Shown: one piece after another, positions 8,400-17,816 of the stretch
How positions within the stretch are numbered: position 1 is the stretch's first letter
How the letters are laid out: every line of letters begins with the position of its first letter
Assembly: GCF_004136575.1 (NCBI RefSeq)
Contig: NZ_NOIQ01000003.1
Coordinates: forward strand, 124,001-188,000
From: Rothia koreensis
GTDB taxonomy: Bacteria > Actinomycetota > Actinomycetes > Actinomycetales > Micrococcaceae
Direction of reading: 5' to 3'
DNA length: 64,000 nt
Made by a program: the position numbers and the translations under genes
Notes under the pieces: generated by a model
What the model saw: the letters and a program-made list of their open reading frames with translations, nothing else
What the model was told of the DNA's origin: nothing
The model's database searches: none

Positions 8400-9119
8400 T
8401 CAGGCGTACAGGGAGAACACCACGCCGGTGTAGTGACTCGCGAATCCCAATATCGTGCACGCGTGGAACAGTTCGTGGAACCCGAAGACCCTGGGGGAGA
8501 GCACCGGCCGTTTGAACGCGTAGAAGACCGCTCCGGCGATGTAGAAAACGCCCCCTGCGCAGATCAGCAGCGTGGCCACGGGACTCACCGACCAGAAGTC
8601 ACCGAGGAAGAACAGCGCCATGAGGCCCATCACCACGTACAACGGGGTGTAGAGCAACCTCGGGGCGCCGGTCCAGAACACGCGGAACACCACGAGCAAC
8701 AGCGCACATCCCCAAATGGTCCAGAGCAGGATCTCCGATTTCGGAGGGCCGAGCATCGTGACGGCCAAAGGCGTGTACGTCCCGGCGATCACGAGAGAAA
8801 TATTGGAATGGTCCAGTCTCTTGAAGAACATCCGTGCTTTCTCCCGCCAGTAGCCGCGGTGGTACATCCCGGAGACACCGAAGAGGACCACACTGGTCAG
8901 GGCGAACACGGCACACGCGGCCGAGCGGGCGCCTCCGCCTGCCAGAACGATCAGGACGATTCCGGCCGCAAAGGCCACCGGGGCGAACGAGGAATGGAGC
9001 AGCCCGCGCCACAGGGGCTTGCGCTCGACGGCCTCATGGAAGCGCTCGGCCGCCGCATTGGCGACGCCCTCGGCCTTGTCCGTGGCCGACCGCACGGTGG
9101 AGTAGCGCGAGGGATCCAT
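8400..9119 (-). CDS. Haemolysin III / PAQR family membrane protein
   Basis: This 239-aa protein has seven predicted helices. It carries the family's metal-binding pattern: an S-x3-H near SGMYHRGYW, an Asp in FKRLDHSNI, and a C-terminal HxxxH-type pair in FGFHELFHACTILGFASHY. This places it in the PAQR/HlyIII (TrhA) superfamily, whose bacterial members are linked to membrane-lipid homeostasis despite the haemolysin name. A 25-residue cytoplasmic stretch precedes the first helix. The ATG at 9119 has AAAGGA upstream, although the spacing is long (about 11 nt). It is divergent from the isoprenyl transferase. Confidence 0.87.
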   Translation of the reverse strand: MDPSRYSTVRSATDKAEGVANAAAERFHEAVERKPLWRGLLHSSFAPVAFAAGIVLIVLAGGGARSAACAVFALTSVVLFGVSGMYHRGYWREKARMFFKRLDHSNISLVIAGTYTPLAVTMLGPPKSEILLWTIWGCALLLVVFRVFWTGAPRLLYTPLYVVMGLMALFFLGDFWSVSPVATLLICAGGVFYIAGAVFYAFKRPVLSPRVFGFHELFHACTILGFASHYTGVVFSLYA

Positions 9120-9313
9120 GGCTGCTGGGGTCCTTTCATGAACGGGCTAGTGATATGCAGTCTATGAGCAACGGTTGCGAACCACCTGTGAGGCTGTGGA
9201 CACGGATCTCGGAGGTCACCAGGAGAAGGTACGGTTAAGTCACAAAGGGATTCCGGCCAATCATCCCTGTGGCAGGGGGTCCCAGCATATGCCGCCTCGG
9301 ACAAAGGACCATT

Positions 9314-10075
9314 ATGAAGCTAGTCAAGCCTCTGTACAGCGTGTACGAGCGCAACCTGGCGGCTTCGATCCCCTCCGAGCGCTTGCCGCACCACGTCGGA
9401 GTGATGGTGGACGGGAACCGCCGGTGGGCGGCCCTCATGGGCCAGACCACCAAGCACGGTCATCAGAAGGGTGCCGAGAGGATCATCGAATTCCTCGGGT
9501 GGTGTCGTGAACTCGGTATCGATGTGGTCACGTTGTACATGCTCTCGACCGAGAACCTGAAGCGCCCCGCTTCCGAACTCGGTGACCTCGTTGGCGTGAT
9601 CGACGATCTGCTGCGTGAGCTCGGGGAAAGCCGGATCGCACGGCTCCAGCCGGTCGGGGCACTGAATCTTCTTCCCGACGGACTTCCGGAGACCGTGGCG
9701 AGCGTGACCGAGCAGACCGCCGACGTCGAGGGCCTGCACGTGAACATCGCGGTCGGCTACGGCGGGCGGCAGGAAATCGTCGACTCTGTCCGCGAACTCC
9801 TGAGCGACGCCGCGCGGGAGGGCCGCGACATCTCCGAGGTGGCGGAAAGCCTCACCGCGGACGATATTTCCAGTTACCTCTACACGCGCGGTCAACCGGA
9901 TCCTGACCTGGTGATTCGCACCTCGGGGGAGCAGCGGCTCTCCGGATTCATGGTGTGGCAGTCCGCATACAGCGAATTCTATTTCTGTGAGGCGCTCTGG
10001 CCCGATTTCAGGCGGGTGGACTTCCTCCGCGCGCTGCGCGACTATGCGGGACGGCAGCGCCGCTTCGGATCCTGA
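9314..10075 (+). CDS. uppS: Z-isoprenyl diphosphate synthase (UppS family)
   Basis: The enzyme condenses isopentenyl diphosphate units in cis to make the polyprenyl carrier used in wall and glycan synthesis. The 253-aa protein shows the catalytic DGNRRW motif (Asp33), the HxxGA region (HGHQKGAERI), TLYMLSTENLKRP, and RTSGEQRLSGFM near the C terminus. It resembles the short-chain actinobacterial type (Rv1086-like), but product length cannot be read from sequence alone. The ATG at 9314 with AAAGGA upstream is preferred. Downstream, only 3 bp separate it from the prepilin-peptidase-like gene. Confidence 0.9.
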   Translation: MKLVKPLYSVYERNLAASIPSERLPHHVGVMVDGNRRWAALMGQTTKHGHQKGAERIIEFLGWCRELGIDVVTLYMLSTENLKRPASELGDLVGVIDDLLRELGESRIARLQPVGALNLLPDGLPETVASVTEQTADVEGLHVNIAVGYGGRQEIVDSVRELLSDAAREGRDISEVAESLTADDISSYLYTRGQPDPDLVIRTSGEQRLSGFMVWQSAYSEFYFCEALWPDFRRVDFLRALRDYAGRQRRFGS

Positions 10076-10078
10076 CCC

Positions 10079-10600
10079 GTGGTCGCGCTGATCGGCTCGT
10101 GGTGGCACGAAGGGGCGCGCGGCTTTCTGTCGGCTTCCCTGGGGTCGGCTTGCGTGGTCATGTACTTGCTCTGCGTCGGCCGGTTGAGCATCGTCGACGT
10201 CCTCCATCACCGGTTGCCCCGGGCATGGGTCCATCAGTTGACGCTGGTCCTGGGGCTGGGTCTGCCCGCTTCCGCGCTGTGTGCGGGTGAGCCTGCGCGT
10301 GTGCTGACCTCGGCGGCCGGTGCGCTGGGGACGGGACTTCTCTACGGCACGGTCAGGGCCTTGTCGCCGGGCTGGCTCGGCAGGGGAGACGTCCGCCTGG
10401 CGCCGGCCCTTGGTGCGGCCTGTGGGTTCGTGGCGCCGGGCCACGCGGTGGCGGCAGTGGTGCTGACATTTGGCGCGTGCGGGGCCTGGGGCACGTTCCT
10501 CGTGCTCAGCCGCCGTGCCCGGCCCCACGATCGCATCGCGATGGGTCCATGGATGAGCGGATGCTCGACCCTGGTCTGGCTCGCGCTGCCGCCGACCTGA
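10079..10600 (+). CDS. A24-type prepilin peptidase-like membrane protein
   Basis: This is a 173-aa hydrophobic protein with about five helices. It carries two aspartate motifs of the A24 aspartyl protease fold: the first Asp in SIVDVLHHRLP (the usual IDxxxxxIP) and the second in GRGDVRLAPALG (the usual GxGDxKL). It lacks the cysteine-rich N-terminal methylase domain, as in the short archaeal/actinobacterial members. No pilin or secretion genes are nearby, so the substrate is unknown. The GTG start lies 3 bp after the uppS stop without an obvious ribosome binding site; ATG at 10159 is an alternative. Confidence 0.7.
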   Translation: MVALIGSWWHEGARGFLSASLGSACVVMYLLCVGRLSIVDVLHHRLPRAWVHQLTLVLGLGLPASALCAGEPARVLTSAAGALGTGLLYGTVRALSPGWLGRGDVRLAPALGAACGFVAPGHAVAAVVLTFGACGAWGTFLVLSRRARPHDRIAMGPWMSGCSTLVWLALPPT

Positions 10601-10616
10601 CGTCCCCTCCCGCGGG

Positions 10617-10622
10617 TAAGGT
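10617..10622 (+). promoter_or_regulatory. -10 element for the Nudix gene
   Basis: TAAGGT predicts transcription from about 10630. The mRNA would then have a roughly 33-nt leader containing AAGGAG before the ATG at 10664. Confidence 0.35.
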
Positions 10623-10663
10623 GGGCACGAATGCCGACGTCGCCGCCCAAGGAGTACGGACCC

Positions 10664-11149
10664 ATGCCCACCCCGGAATTCATTCTGTCCCTGCGCGAGA
10701 AGATCGGGCACGACCCCCTGTGGATGCCGGGCGTCACGGCCGTGGTGTTCAACGAAGGCGGCCAGGTGCTGCTGTGCCGTCGGTCCGACAACGGTGCCTG
10801 GACCCCGATCACCGGCATTGTCGACCCCGGAGAGGAACCCGCGGTGACGGCCGTGCGCGAGGCGGAGGAGGAGGCCGGCGTCGTGATCGAGGTCGAAGGC
10901 CTGGCCTCGGTCAAGGCCAACCCGCCGCAGACCTTCCCCAACGGGGACCAGGCCCAATTCCTCGACCTGACCTTCCGGTGCAGATACGTTTCCGGCGAGG
11001 CACGGGTGAACGATGAAGAATCCAGCGACATGATGTGGGCCGATCTCGACGACCTGCCCCCGATGAACGATCGCATGCTCTACCGGTTGCGGTCGGCGTC
11101 CGAATTCTCGGGAAGGACATGGTTCTCGCTCGACGGGCTGGATACCTGA
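10664..11149 (+). CDS. Nudix hydrolase
   Basis: This 161-aa protein has the Nudix box, GIVDPGEEPAVTAVREAEEEAGV, with the Mg-binding REAEEE core near residues 63-70. It hydrolyses a nucleoside diphosphate linked to another moiety; the substrate cannot be assigned. The opening MPTPEFILSLREKIGHDPLWMPGVTAVVF is typical of an actinobacterial Nudix group, which supports the ATG at 10664 (AAGGAG about 9 nt upstream) over the ATG at 10631. Its 3' end overlaps the convergent membrane-protein gene by about 70 bp. Confidence 0.87.
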   Translation: MPTPEFILSLREKIGHDPLWMPGVTAVVFNEGGQVLLCRRSDNGAWTPITGIVDPGEEPAVTAVREAEEEAGVVIEVEGLASVKANPPQTFPNGDQAQFLDLTFRCRYVSGEARVNDEESSDMMWADLDDLPPMNDRMLYRLRSASEFSGRTWFSLDGLDT

Positions 11150-11718
11150 CCGTCGGTCGACCTTTCTCCGTTCTCCTCCGTGCGAGGGGCACGAGGAGGC
11201 CAGATGGTGTAGCTGATCGTGATGATGAGGTCGACGACGACGACAATGCGGACCACGTGGAAGCTCTGGGACAGGGCCTTGGTCTTCTCCGGGTCTCCGA
11301 CGAGCCAAATCATGCCCGCCAGAAGCGCAGACGCCACGGCCGCGGCGATCCACGTCAACAGGGTCGTTCGCCATGAGTACGCGGTGTACTGCCGGCCATA
11401 GAGCTTGGGCGGGGGACCGGGGCGTTCGTCGGACCCGTATCGACGGGCAAACTTGCGGTCGGCCCAGGTGATCAGCCGGTGACCGTAGGCCACGGAGAAT
11501 CCGATGTAGAAGGCGGACAGTGCGTGGGCGGAGGTGGCATGGCCGCCGGAGCGCAGGTCCACGACGGTGGCACCCAGCAGGACCAAGTCGACGAGGGGAG
11601 CCATGGCGATGAGCCCCAGACCCCATCGTGGTTGTCGCGCAAGATATCGCAGCGCCAGACCGGACAGGAGAAACACCCAGAACCCGATCTCGCAGGCGAT
11701 GATGATGGCCAGGATCAT
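11080..11718 (-). CDS. Four-helix integral membrane protein, divergent from a TetR regulator
   Basis: This 212-aa protein has four hydrophobic segments: two near the N terminus (MILAIIIACEIGFWVFLLSGLAL; WGLGLIAMAPLVDLVLLGAT), one around HALSAFYIGFSVAYGHRL and one or two near TTLLTWIAAAVASALLAGMIWL and VVRIVVVVDLIITISY. The C-terminal tail of about 40 residues is polar. I recognise no named family. The ATG at 11718 has AAAGGGG upstream. It is divergent from the TetR gene, with a perfect inverted repeat between them, so it is probably the regulator's target. Its last 70 bp overlap the Nudix gene in antisense. Confidence 0.75.
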   Translation of the reverse strand: MILAIIIACEIGFWVFLLSGLALRYLARQPRWGLGLIAMAPLVDLVLLGATVVDLRSGGHATSAHALSAFYIGFSVAYGHRLITWADRKFARRYGSDERPGPPPKLYGRQYTAYSWRTTLLTWIAAAVASALLAGMIWLVGDPEKTKALSQSFHVVRIVVVVDLIITISYTIWPPRAPRTEENGERSTDGQVSSPSSENHVLPENSDADRNR

Positions 11719-11743
11719 AAAGCCCCTTTGAGGTGGTACGCCC

Positions 11744-11764
11744 GTGCTACTCCGAAAGTAGCAC
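11744..11764. promoter_or_regulatory. Probable TetR operator
   Basis: GTGCTACT-CCGAA-AGTAGCAC is a perfect 8-bp inverted repeat in the 67-bp gap between divergent genes. A related half-site (TGTACTAC, 11769-11776) follows it. Position suggests control of both promoters by the adjacent TetR protein. Confidence 0.55.
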
Positions 11765-11785
11765 AGATGTACTACCATAAGGAAC

Positions 11786-12385
11786 GTGCCGAAGAGAATC
11801 GATATGCAAGCCCGCAAGGAACAGCTGGCCGCAGCCGTGTGGAACACCATCGTCGAGAAGGGCATCGGAGCGGTCTCGGTGCGTACGGTGGCCGAAACGG
11901 CCGGCGTCGCGGTGGGTTCTCTGAGACACGTGTTTCCCACCCGGGCGGAATTGATCGAATTCTCCGCCCGGCTCATGATCGACAAAGTCTCTGACCGCGT
12001 GGCCGGCCTCGAACCGACCGGCGACGAGCGTGCCGACGCCGTGGAGACCCTCTCCCAGTTCTTGCCGTTGGACGCGCAGCGGCGCGCCGAGCTGGAGGTC
12101 AATCTCGCGCTGATCGCCGAGACCCCTGCCCTGCCTGAACTGCGGGGCATTCGCGACGATGCGACCCGGGCACTGCGGGCGGCTTGCGTCCGGCTGGCCG
12201 AGCGAGTGAGGGGAAACACCGTGAGCTTCGAGGAGGCCCTGGCCGGGCGGGGAGATCAGCGTCGGGGCGCGACGCTCCACGCGCTCGCGGACGGCCTGGC
12301 ACTGCATCTTCTGGTGGATCCTGCCGCCGAGGAGGAGGCTCTGGCCATCGTGCGCGCCCAGATCGATACGCTGGCCGAGACGTAG
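11786..12385 (+). CDS. TetR family transcriptional regulator
   Basis: This 199-aa protein has an N-terminal helix-turn-helix (QLAAAVWNTIVEKGIGAVSVRTVAETAGVAVGSLRHVFPTRAELIEF, roughly residues 9-55) and a ligand-binding C-terminal domain that resembles the BetI/TetR_C group. It probably represses itself and the divergent membrane-protein gene through the inverted repeat just upstream. The effector is unknown. The GTG at 11786 has AAGG 3-6 nt upstream. Confidence 0.85.
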   Translation: MPKRIDMQARKEQLAAAVWNTIVEKGIGAVSVRTVAETAGVAVGSLRHVFPTRAELIEFSARLMIDKVSDRVAGLEPTGDERADAVETLSQFLPLDAQRRAELEVNLALIAETPALPELRGIRDDATRALRAACVRLAERVRGNTVSFEEALAGRGDQRRGATLHALADGLALHLLVDPAAEEEALAIVRAQIDTLAET

Positions 12386-12402
12386 AGGGTCGGGCGGGGC
12401 GA

Positions 12403-12428
12403 CGGCGAGGGGGCGAGAGCCCTCGCCG
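12403..12428 (+). terminator. Hairpin after the TetR gene, without T-run
   Basis: CGGCGAGGG and CCCTCGCCG form a perfect 9-bp stem 18 bp after the TetR stop. There is no following T-run, so terminator function is tentative. Confidence 0.4.
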
Positions 12429-12507
12429 CTCGGATCGTTGCCCGGGGAATGCCGAGCCCACCGTTGGGGGAGAAACGTGCCCGACGACCGGGTCCCGGAC
12501 ACACAAG

Positions 12508-12550
12508 ATCCCGGCCGGCTCCGAGAGCGAACTCGGTAGTCGACCGGGAT
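12508..12550. terminator. Nested hairpin downstream of poxB
   Basis: The outer arms GATCCCGG/CCGGGATC enclose an inner CCGAG/CTCGG hairpin. It lies between the convergent TetR and poxB genes, 22 bp from the poxB stop, and may terminate either. Confidence 0.45.
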
Positions 12551-12571
12551 CAGTGAACCTTACGCGGGGGT

Positions 12572-14317
12572 CTACCTCAGCGCGTTGATGTTGCGCATGT
12601 TCGAGCGTGCCATCGACACGGCCTCACCCGCACCGCGATTGAACACGATCTTGGACATCGCCGTCGCGAACCCGAAGACCATGCTGTTGTTGATCTGCGG
12701 CGGGATCGACAGGGCCTGCGGATCAGTGATGATCTCGACGACGCTCGGGCCCTTGTGAGCCAGAGCCTCTTCGTAGGCTTTCTGAAGCTTCTTGGGGTCG
12801 GTCACTCGCACCCCGTGGAAGCCCATGGCCTTGGCCACATCGGCGTAGTTGATGTCCGGAACGTCCACGCCGAAGTCCTGGAGGCCGTCCATCATCATTT
12901 CCATCTTGACCATGCCCAGCGTGGAATTGTTGAAGACCACGATGTTCAGGGGAAGTTGGTACATGGCCGCCGTCGCGAGCTCACCCATCAGCATCGAGAG
13001 ACCGCCGTCGCCGGACATCGAGATGACCTGACGATTCGGGAACGCGACCTGCGCGCCGACTGCCTGCGGCAAGGCATTCGCCATCGAGCCGTGCAGGTAC
13101 GAGCCGAGCAGGCGGCGGGTCCCGAGCGGGTTGATGTACCGAGCGGACCAGACGTTGCACATGCCGGTGTCTGCGGTGAAGATCGCGTCGTCGTCGGCGA
13201 CCTGGTCAAGCAACGAGGCCGCATACTCCGGGTGGATCGGCTTGTGCTTCTCCACGTTCCGCGTGTAGGCGCCGACGGCCTTGTTCATGATCGTGTCATG
13301 GCGCTTGAGCAGCTTCTCGAGGAACTTGCGGTCCTTCTTCCGTTCGACCAACGGGAGGAGCTTCTCCAGCGTTTCGAGGACGCTGCCCTCGATCTGCAGG
13401 TCGACGTCGGTGCGGCGACCCATGTGCTCCGGTGCGATGTCGACCTGAATGGTCTTGGTGTCCGGCAGGAACTGGTCGTAGGGGAAGTCCGTGCCGAGCA
13501 TGATCATCAGGTCGGCGTCGTGGATGCCCTCGGCGGCCGCGCCGTACCCGAGGAGGCCGGTCATGCCGACGTCGAACGGGTTGTCGTATTGGATGAAGTC
13601 CTTGCCGCGGAGCGAGTGCCCGATGGGGGCGGCGACCTTGTCGGCGAATTCGATCACGGTGTCGTGGGCGCCCTTGGCACCGGCACCGACGAACAGAGCG
13701 ATCTTGGACGCCTTGTTCACCTCGGCGGCGAATTCCGCGATCGTCGCCTCGGAAGGCACCTTGGGCGAGCGGCGCAGGGTGCCGATGGCGGGGGCGTCGA
13801 CCGATGCGTCCTCATCGGCGAGATCGCCGGGGAGCGTCACCACGGAGACGCCCGAACGACCGACGGCGTAGCGAATGGCGGTCGAGAAGACCCGCGGAGC
13901 CTGATCGGTGGTGGAGACGAGCTCGTTGTAGACGCTGCACTGTTCAAACAGGCGGTCCGGGTGGGTCTCCTGGAAGTAGCCCTGACCGATCTGGGCACTG
14001 GGGATGTGGGAAGCGATGGCGAGGACCGGAGCCTGCGAGCGGTTGGCGTCGAAGAGTCCGTTGATGAGGTGCAGGTTGCCCGGACCACAGGAACCCGCAC
14101 ACACCGCGAGTTCACCGGTCAGCTGCGCCTCCGCGCCGGCAGCGAATGCGGCGGCTTCCTCATGGCGCACGTGAACCCAGTCGATACCGCCCTTGCGTGC
14201 ACCGCCCGTGGCGCGCACGGCGTCCACGATTGGGTTCAAGGAGTCCCCGACGATGCCGTAAATGCGGTGAACACCGGCCTCGATCAGTTGCTTCACGATC
14301 TGTTCTGCGAGTTTCAC
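12572..14317 (-). CDS. poxB: Pyruvate dehydrogenase (quinone) / pyruvate oxidase
   Basis: This ThDP- and FAD-dependent enzyme decarboxylates pyruvate to acetate and CO2 and passes electrons to membrane quinone. The 581-aa protein has the catalytic Glu in VRHEEAAAFAAGA, the FAD-binding middle domain, and the ThDP-binding GDGGLSMLMGELATAAMYQLPLNIVVFNN motif. The C terminus keeps the quinone-enzyme tail region. The GTG at 14317 has GAGGAA directly upstream. The gene is monocistronic, facing the TetR gene, with a 730-bp repeat-rich region upstream that must contain its promoter. Confidence 0.9.
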   Translation of the reverse strand: MKLAEQIVKQLIEAGVHRIYGIVGDSLNPIVDAVRATGGARKGGIDWVHVRHEEAAAFAAGAEAQLTGELAVCAGSCGPGNLHLINGLFDANRSQAPVLAIASHIPSAQIGQGYFQETHPDRLFEQCSVYNELVSTTDQAPRVFSTAIRYAVGRSGVSVVTLPGDLADEDASVDAPAIGTLRRSPKVPSEATIAEFAAEVNKASKIALFVGAGAKGAHDTVIEFADKVAAPIGHSLRGKDFIQYDNPFDVGMTGLLGYGAAAEGIHDADLMIMLGTDFPYDQFLPDTKTIQVDIAPEHMGRRTDVDLQIEGSVLETLEKLLPLVERKKDRKFLEKLLKRHDTIMNKAVGAYTRNVEKHKPIHPEYAASLLDQVADDDAIFTADTGMCNVWSARYINPLGTRRLLGSYLHGSMANALPQAVGAQVAFPNRQVISMSGDGGLSMLMGELATAAMYQLPLNIVVFNNSTLGMVKMEMMMDGLQDFGVDVPDINYADVAKAMGFHGVRVTDPKKLQKAYEEALAHKGPSVVEIITDPQALSIPPQINNSMVFGFATAMSKIVFNRGAGEAVSMARSNMRNINALR

Positions 14318-14481
14318 TGTTCCTCGATTCCTTGTCGATCGGATTCGACCTAACTCAATCACGCTTCTGCACACTTCAACCAGGGTCCAAAACGCACTAT
14401 TCCGCTTTTTTCGCGCTTGAGGGTGGAATCACAAGGGTGTGTGAACCGGAGCCATCGTGGGGACGCGCGGCGTCGCGGGTG

Positions 14482-14562
14482 GGCGGCGCGCGAGGTGGTG
14501 CCGGCGGCGCGCGAGGTGGTGCGGGCGGCGCGGGCGGCGCGCAAGGTGGTGCGGGCGGCGCG
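14482..14562 (+). repeat. GC-rich tandem repeat (21-bp unit)
   Basis: Three 21-bp units (starts 14482, 14503 and 14533) have the form GGCGGCGCG-CGAGGTGGTG-CC and alternate with short GGCGGCGCG pieces. The CGAGGTGG core resembles the arm of the adjacent long hairpin, so the block may be a degenerate amplification of it. Confidence 0.7.
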
Positions 14563-14617
14563 AAGTGGCAGTTTTGTGCGCTTTTCGGGCGGAAAACTGC
14601 ACGAAACTGCCACTTCG
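14561..14617. repeat. REP-like long hairpin, copy A
   Basis: Arms 14561-14579 and 14599-14617 are complementary over 19 bp with one G:T-type mismatch; an inner TTTTC/GAAAA stem closes the loop. Each arm reads CGAAGTGGCA + five-base core + GTGC (or its complement). The same architecture with another core appears at 31907-32023. Confidence 0.75.
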
Positions 14618-14693
14618 AGTGGTGGTGGCGATGGCGGGGCGATGGTGGGGCGCTTTTACGAGGGGGTTACCCGAATCGGAGGTGTTTGCCCCT

Positions 14694-14722
14694 GTTAGGT
14701 GGCGGTGTGACCGCCACCTAAC
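14694..14722. repeat. Perfect 13-bp palindrome
   Basis: GTTAGGTGGCGGT-GTG-ACCGCCACCTAAC is a perfect stem with a 3-nt loop. It could be a protein-binding site or an RNA hairpin; no T-run follows. Confidence 0.6.
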
Positions 14723-14767
14723 GACGGGAAAGGCCACAAAAGCGGGTAAGGGCCACCGAACCTTGAA

Positions 14768-14795
14768 CCATTCGCAGCTTTCGAATGGGTTTTTG
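14768..14795 (+). terminator. Terminator-like hairpin with T-run
   Basis: CCATTCG-CAGCTTT-CGAATGG is followed by GTTTTTGTT. On the plus strand this fits a terminator, yet no plus-strand gene lies upstream, which hints at a short non-coding transcript ending here. Confidence 0.45.
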
Positions 14796-14865
14796 TTCCG
14801 GCAACCCCCTCTGAGTCGGGTAACCACCACGGAACCGGGAGTCGGCGCCAAATGGGACCATCCTC

Positions 14866-14931
14866 ACCAGTACCAGTACCAGTACCAGTACCAGTACCAG
14901 TACCAGTACCAGTACCAGCACCGGCACCGGC
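14866..14931 (+). repeat. Hexanucleotide tandem repeat (ACCAGT)
   Basis: Eight perfect ACCAGT copies run from 14866 to 14913, then ACCAGC and two ACCGGC copies to 14931. The tract lies about 120 bp past the MFS gene's stop, outside any credible gene. Confidence 0.9.
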
Positions 14932-15049
14932 GTCATGCCTCGATATGAGGTGCGGTGTGTACCCGTCCCGGGCACGCCCCTCCCCAAAAGCCCTAGTCAC
15001 CTCATGGAGGGGGGCAACCAGAGGGGGGGGGGCGCCCAGGACGTTCCTC

Positions 15050-17649
<2,600 letters not shown>

Positions 17650-17660
17650 AAAGTGTATTT

Positions 17661-17685
17661 TTGCACTGCCTGCCCTTTCGTGCAA
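17661..17685. promoter_or_regulatory. Candidate TetR operator 2
   Basis: TTGCAC-N13-GTGCAA is an inverted repeat just upstream of the TetR-MFS operon. Confidence 0.4.
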
Positions 17686-17739
17686 TCAGATGCTCTGTGA
17701 TTTATGACTACAGGGTGCAGGCGGGCACAGACAGAAAAG

Positions 17740-17785
17740 GGCCGGCGTCGTCGTGGGAAGTGGGAAGTTCACGACGGCGCCGGCC
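17740..17785 (-). terminator. Terminator after fumC
   Basis: A 16-bp arm (GGCCGGCGTCGTCGTG) pairs with 17770-17785 with one wobble around a 14-nt loop. On the minus strand it is followed by CCCTTTTC. It lies 30 bp beyond the fumC stop. Confidence 0.7.
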
Positions 17786-17816
17786 GGATCGCGCGCAAAG
17801 GCGCGTGGTGTGGAGC

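Larger units (their letters stand above)
14665..14825. repeat. 26-nt imperfect inverted repeat enclosing two hairpins
   Basis: The arms are 14665-14690 (GGTTACCCGAATCGGAGG...) and 14800-14825, matching at about 21 of 26 positions in inverted orientation. Between them are a perfect 13-bp palindrome (14694-14706/14710-14722) and a 7-bp hairpin followed by T-rich sequence (14768-14788). Confidence 0.65.
14318..15049. other. 732-bp non-coding region rich in inverted and tandem repeats
   Basis: No credible gene was found between poxB and the MFS gene. The region holds, in order, a GGCGGCGCG-based tandem block, a long hairpin, a 26-nt inverted repeat enclosing two smaller hairpins, and an ACCAGT hexamer tract. 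A run of ten G (15023-15032) lies just before the MFS gene's stop. Open frames here are low-complexity and differ between strands with no family resemblance. Confidence 0.7.

Noticed and set aside
9320-11626. A 768-codon minus-strand open frame across uppS to the Nudix gene
   Set aside because: It is Arg/His-rich and spans several well-supported plus-strand genes.
14866-14931. Possible CRISPR-like array
   Set aside because: The repeat unit is six bases with no spacers; it is a simple sequence repeat.
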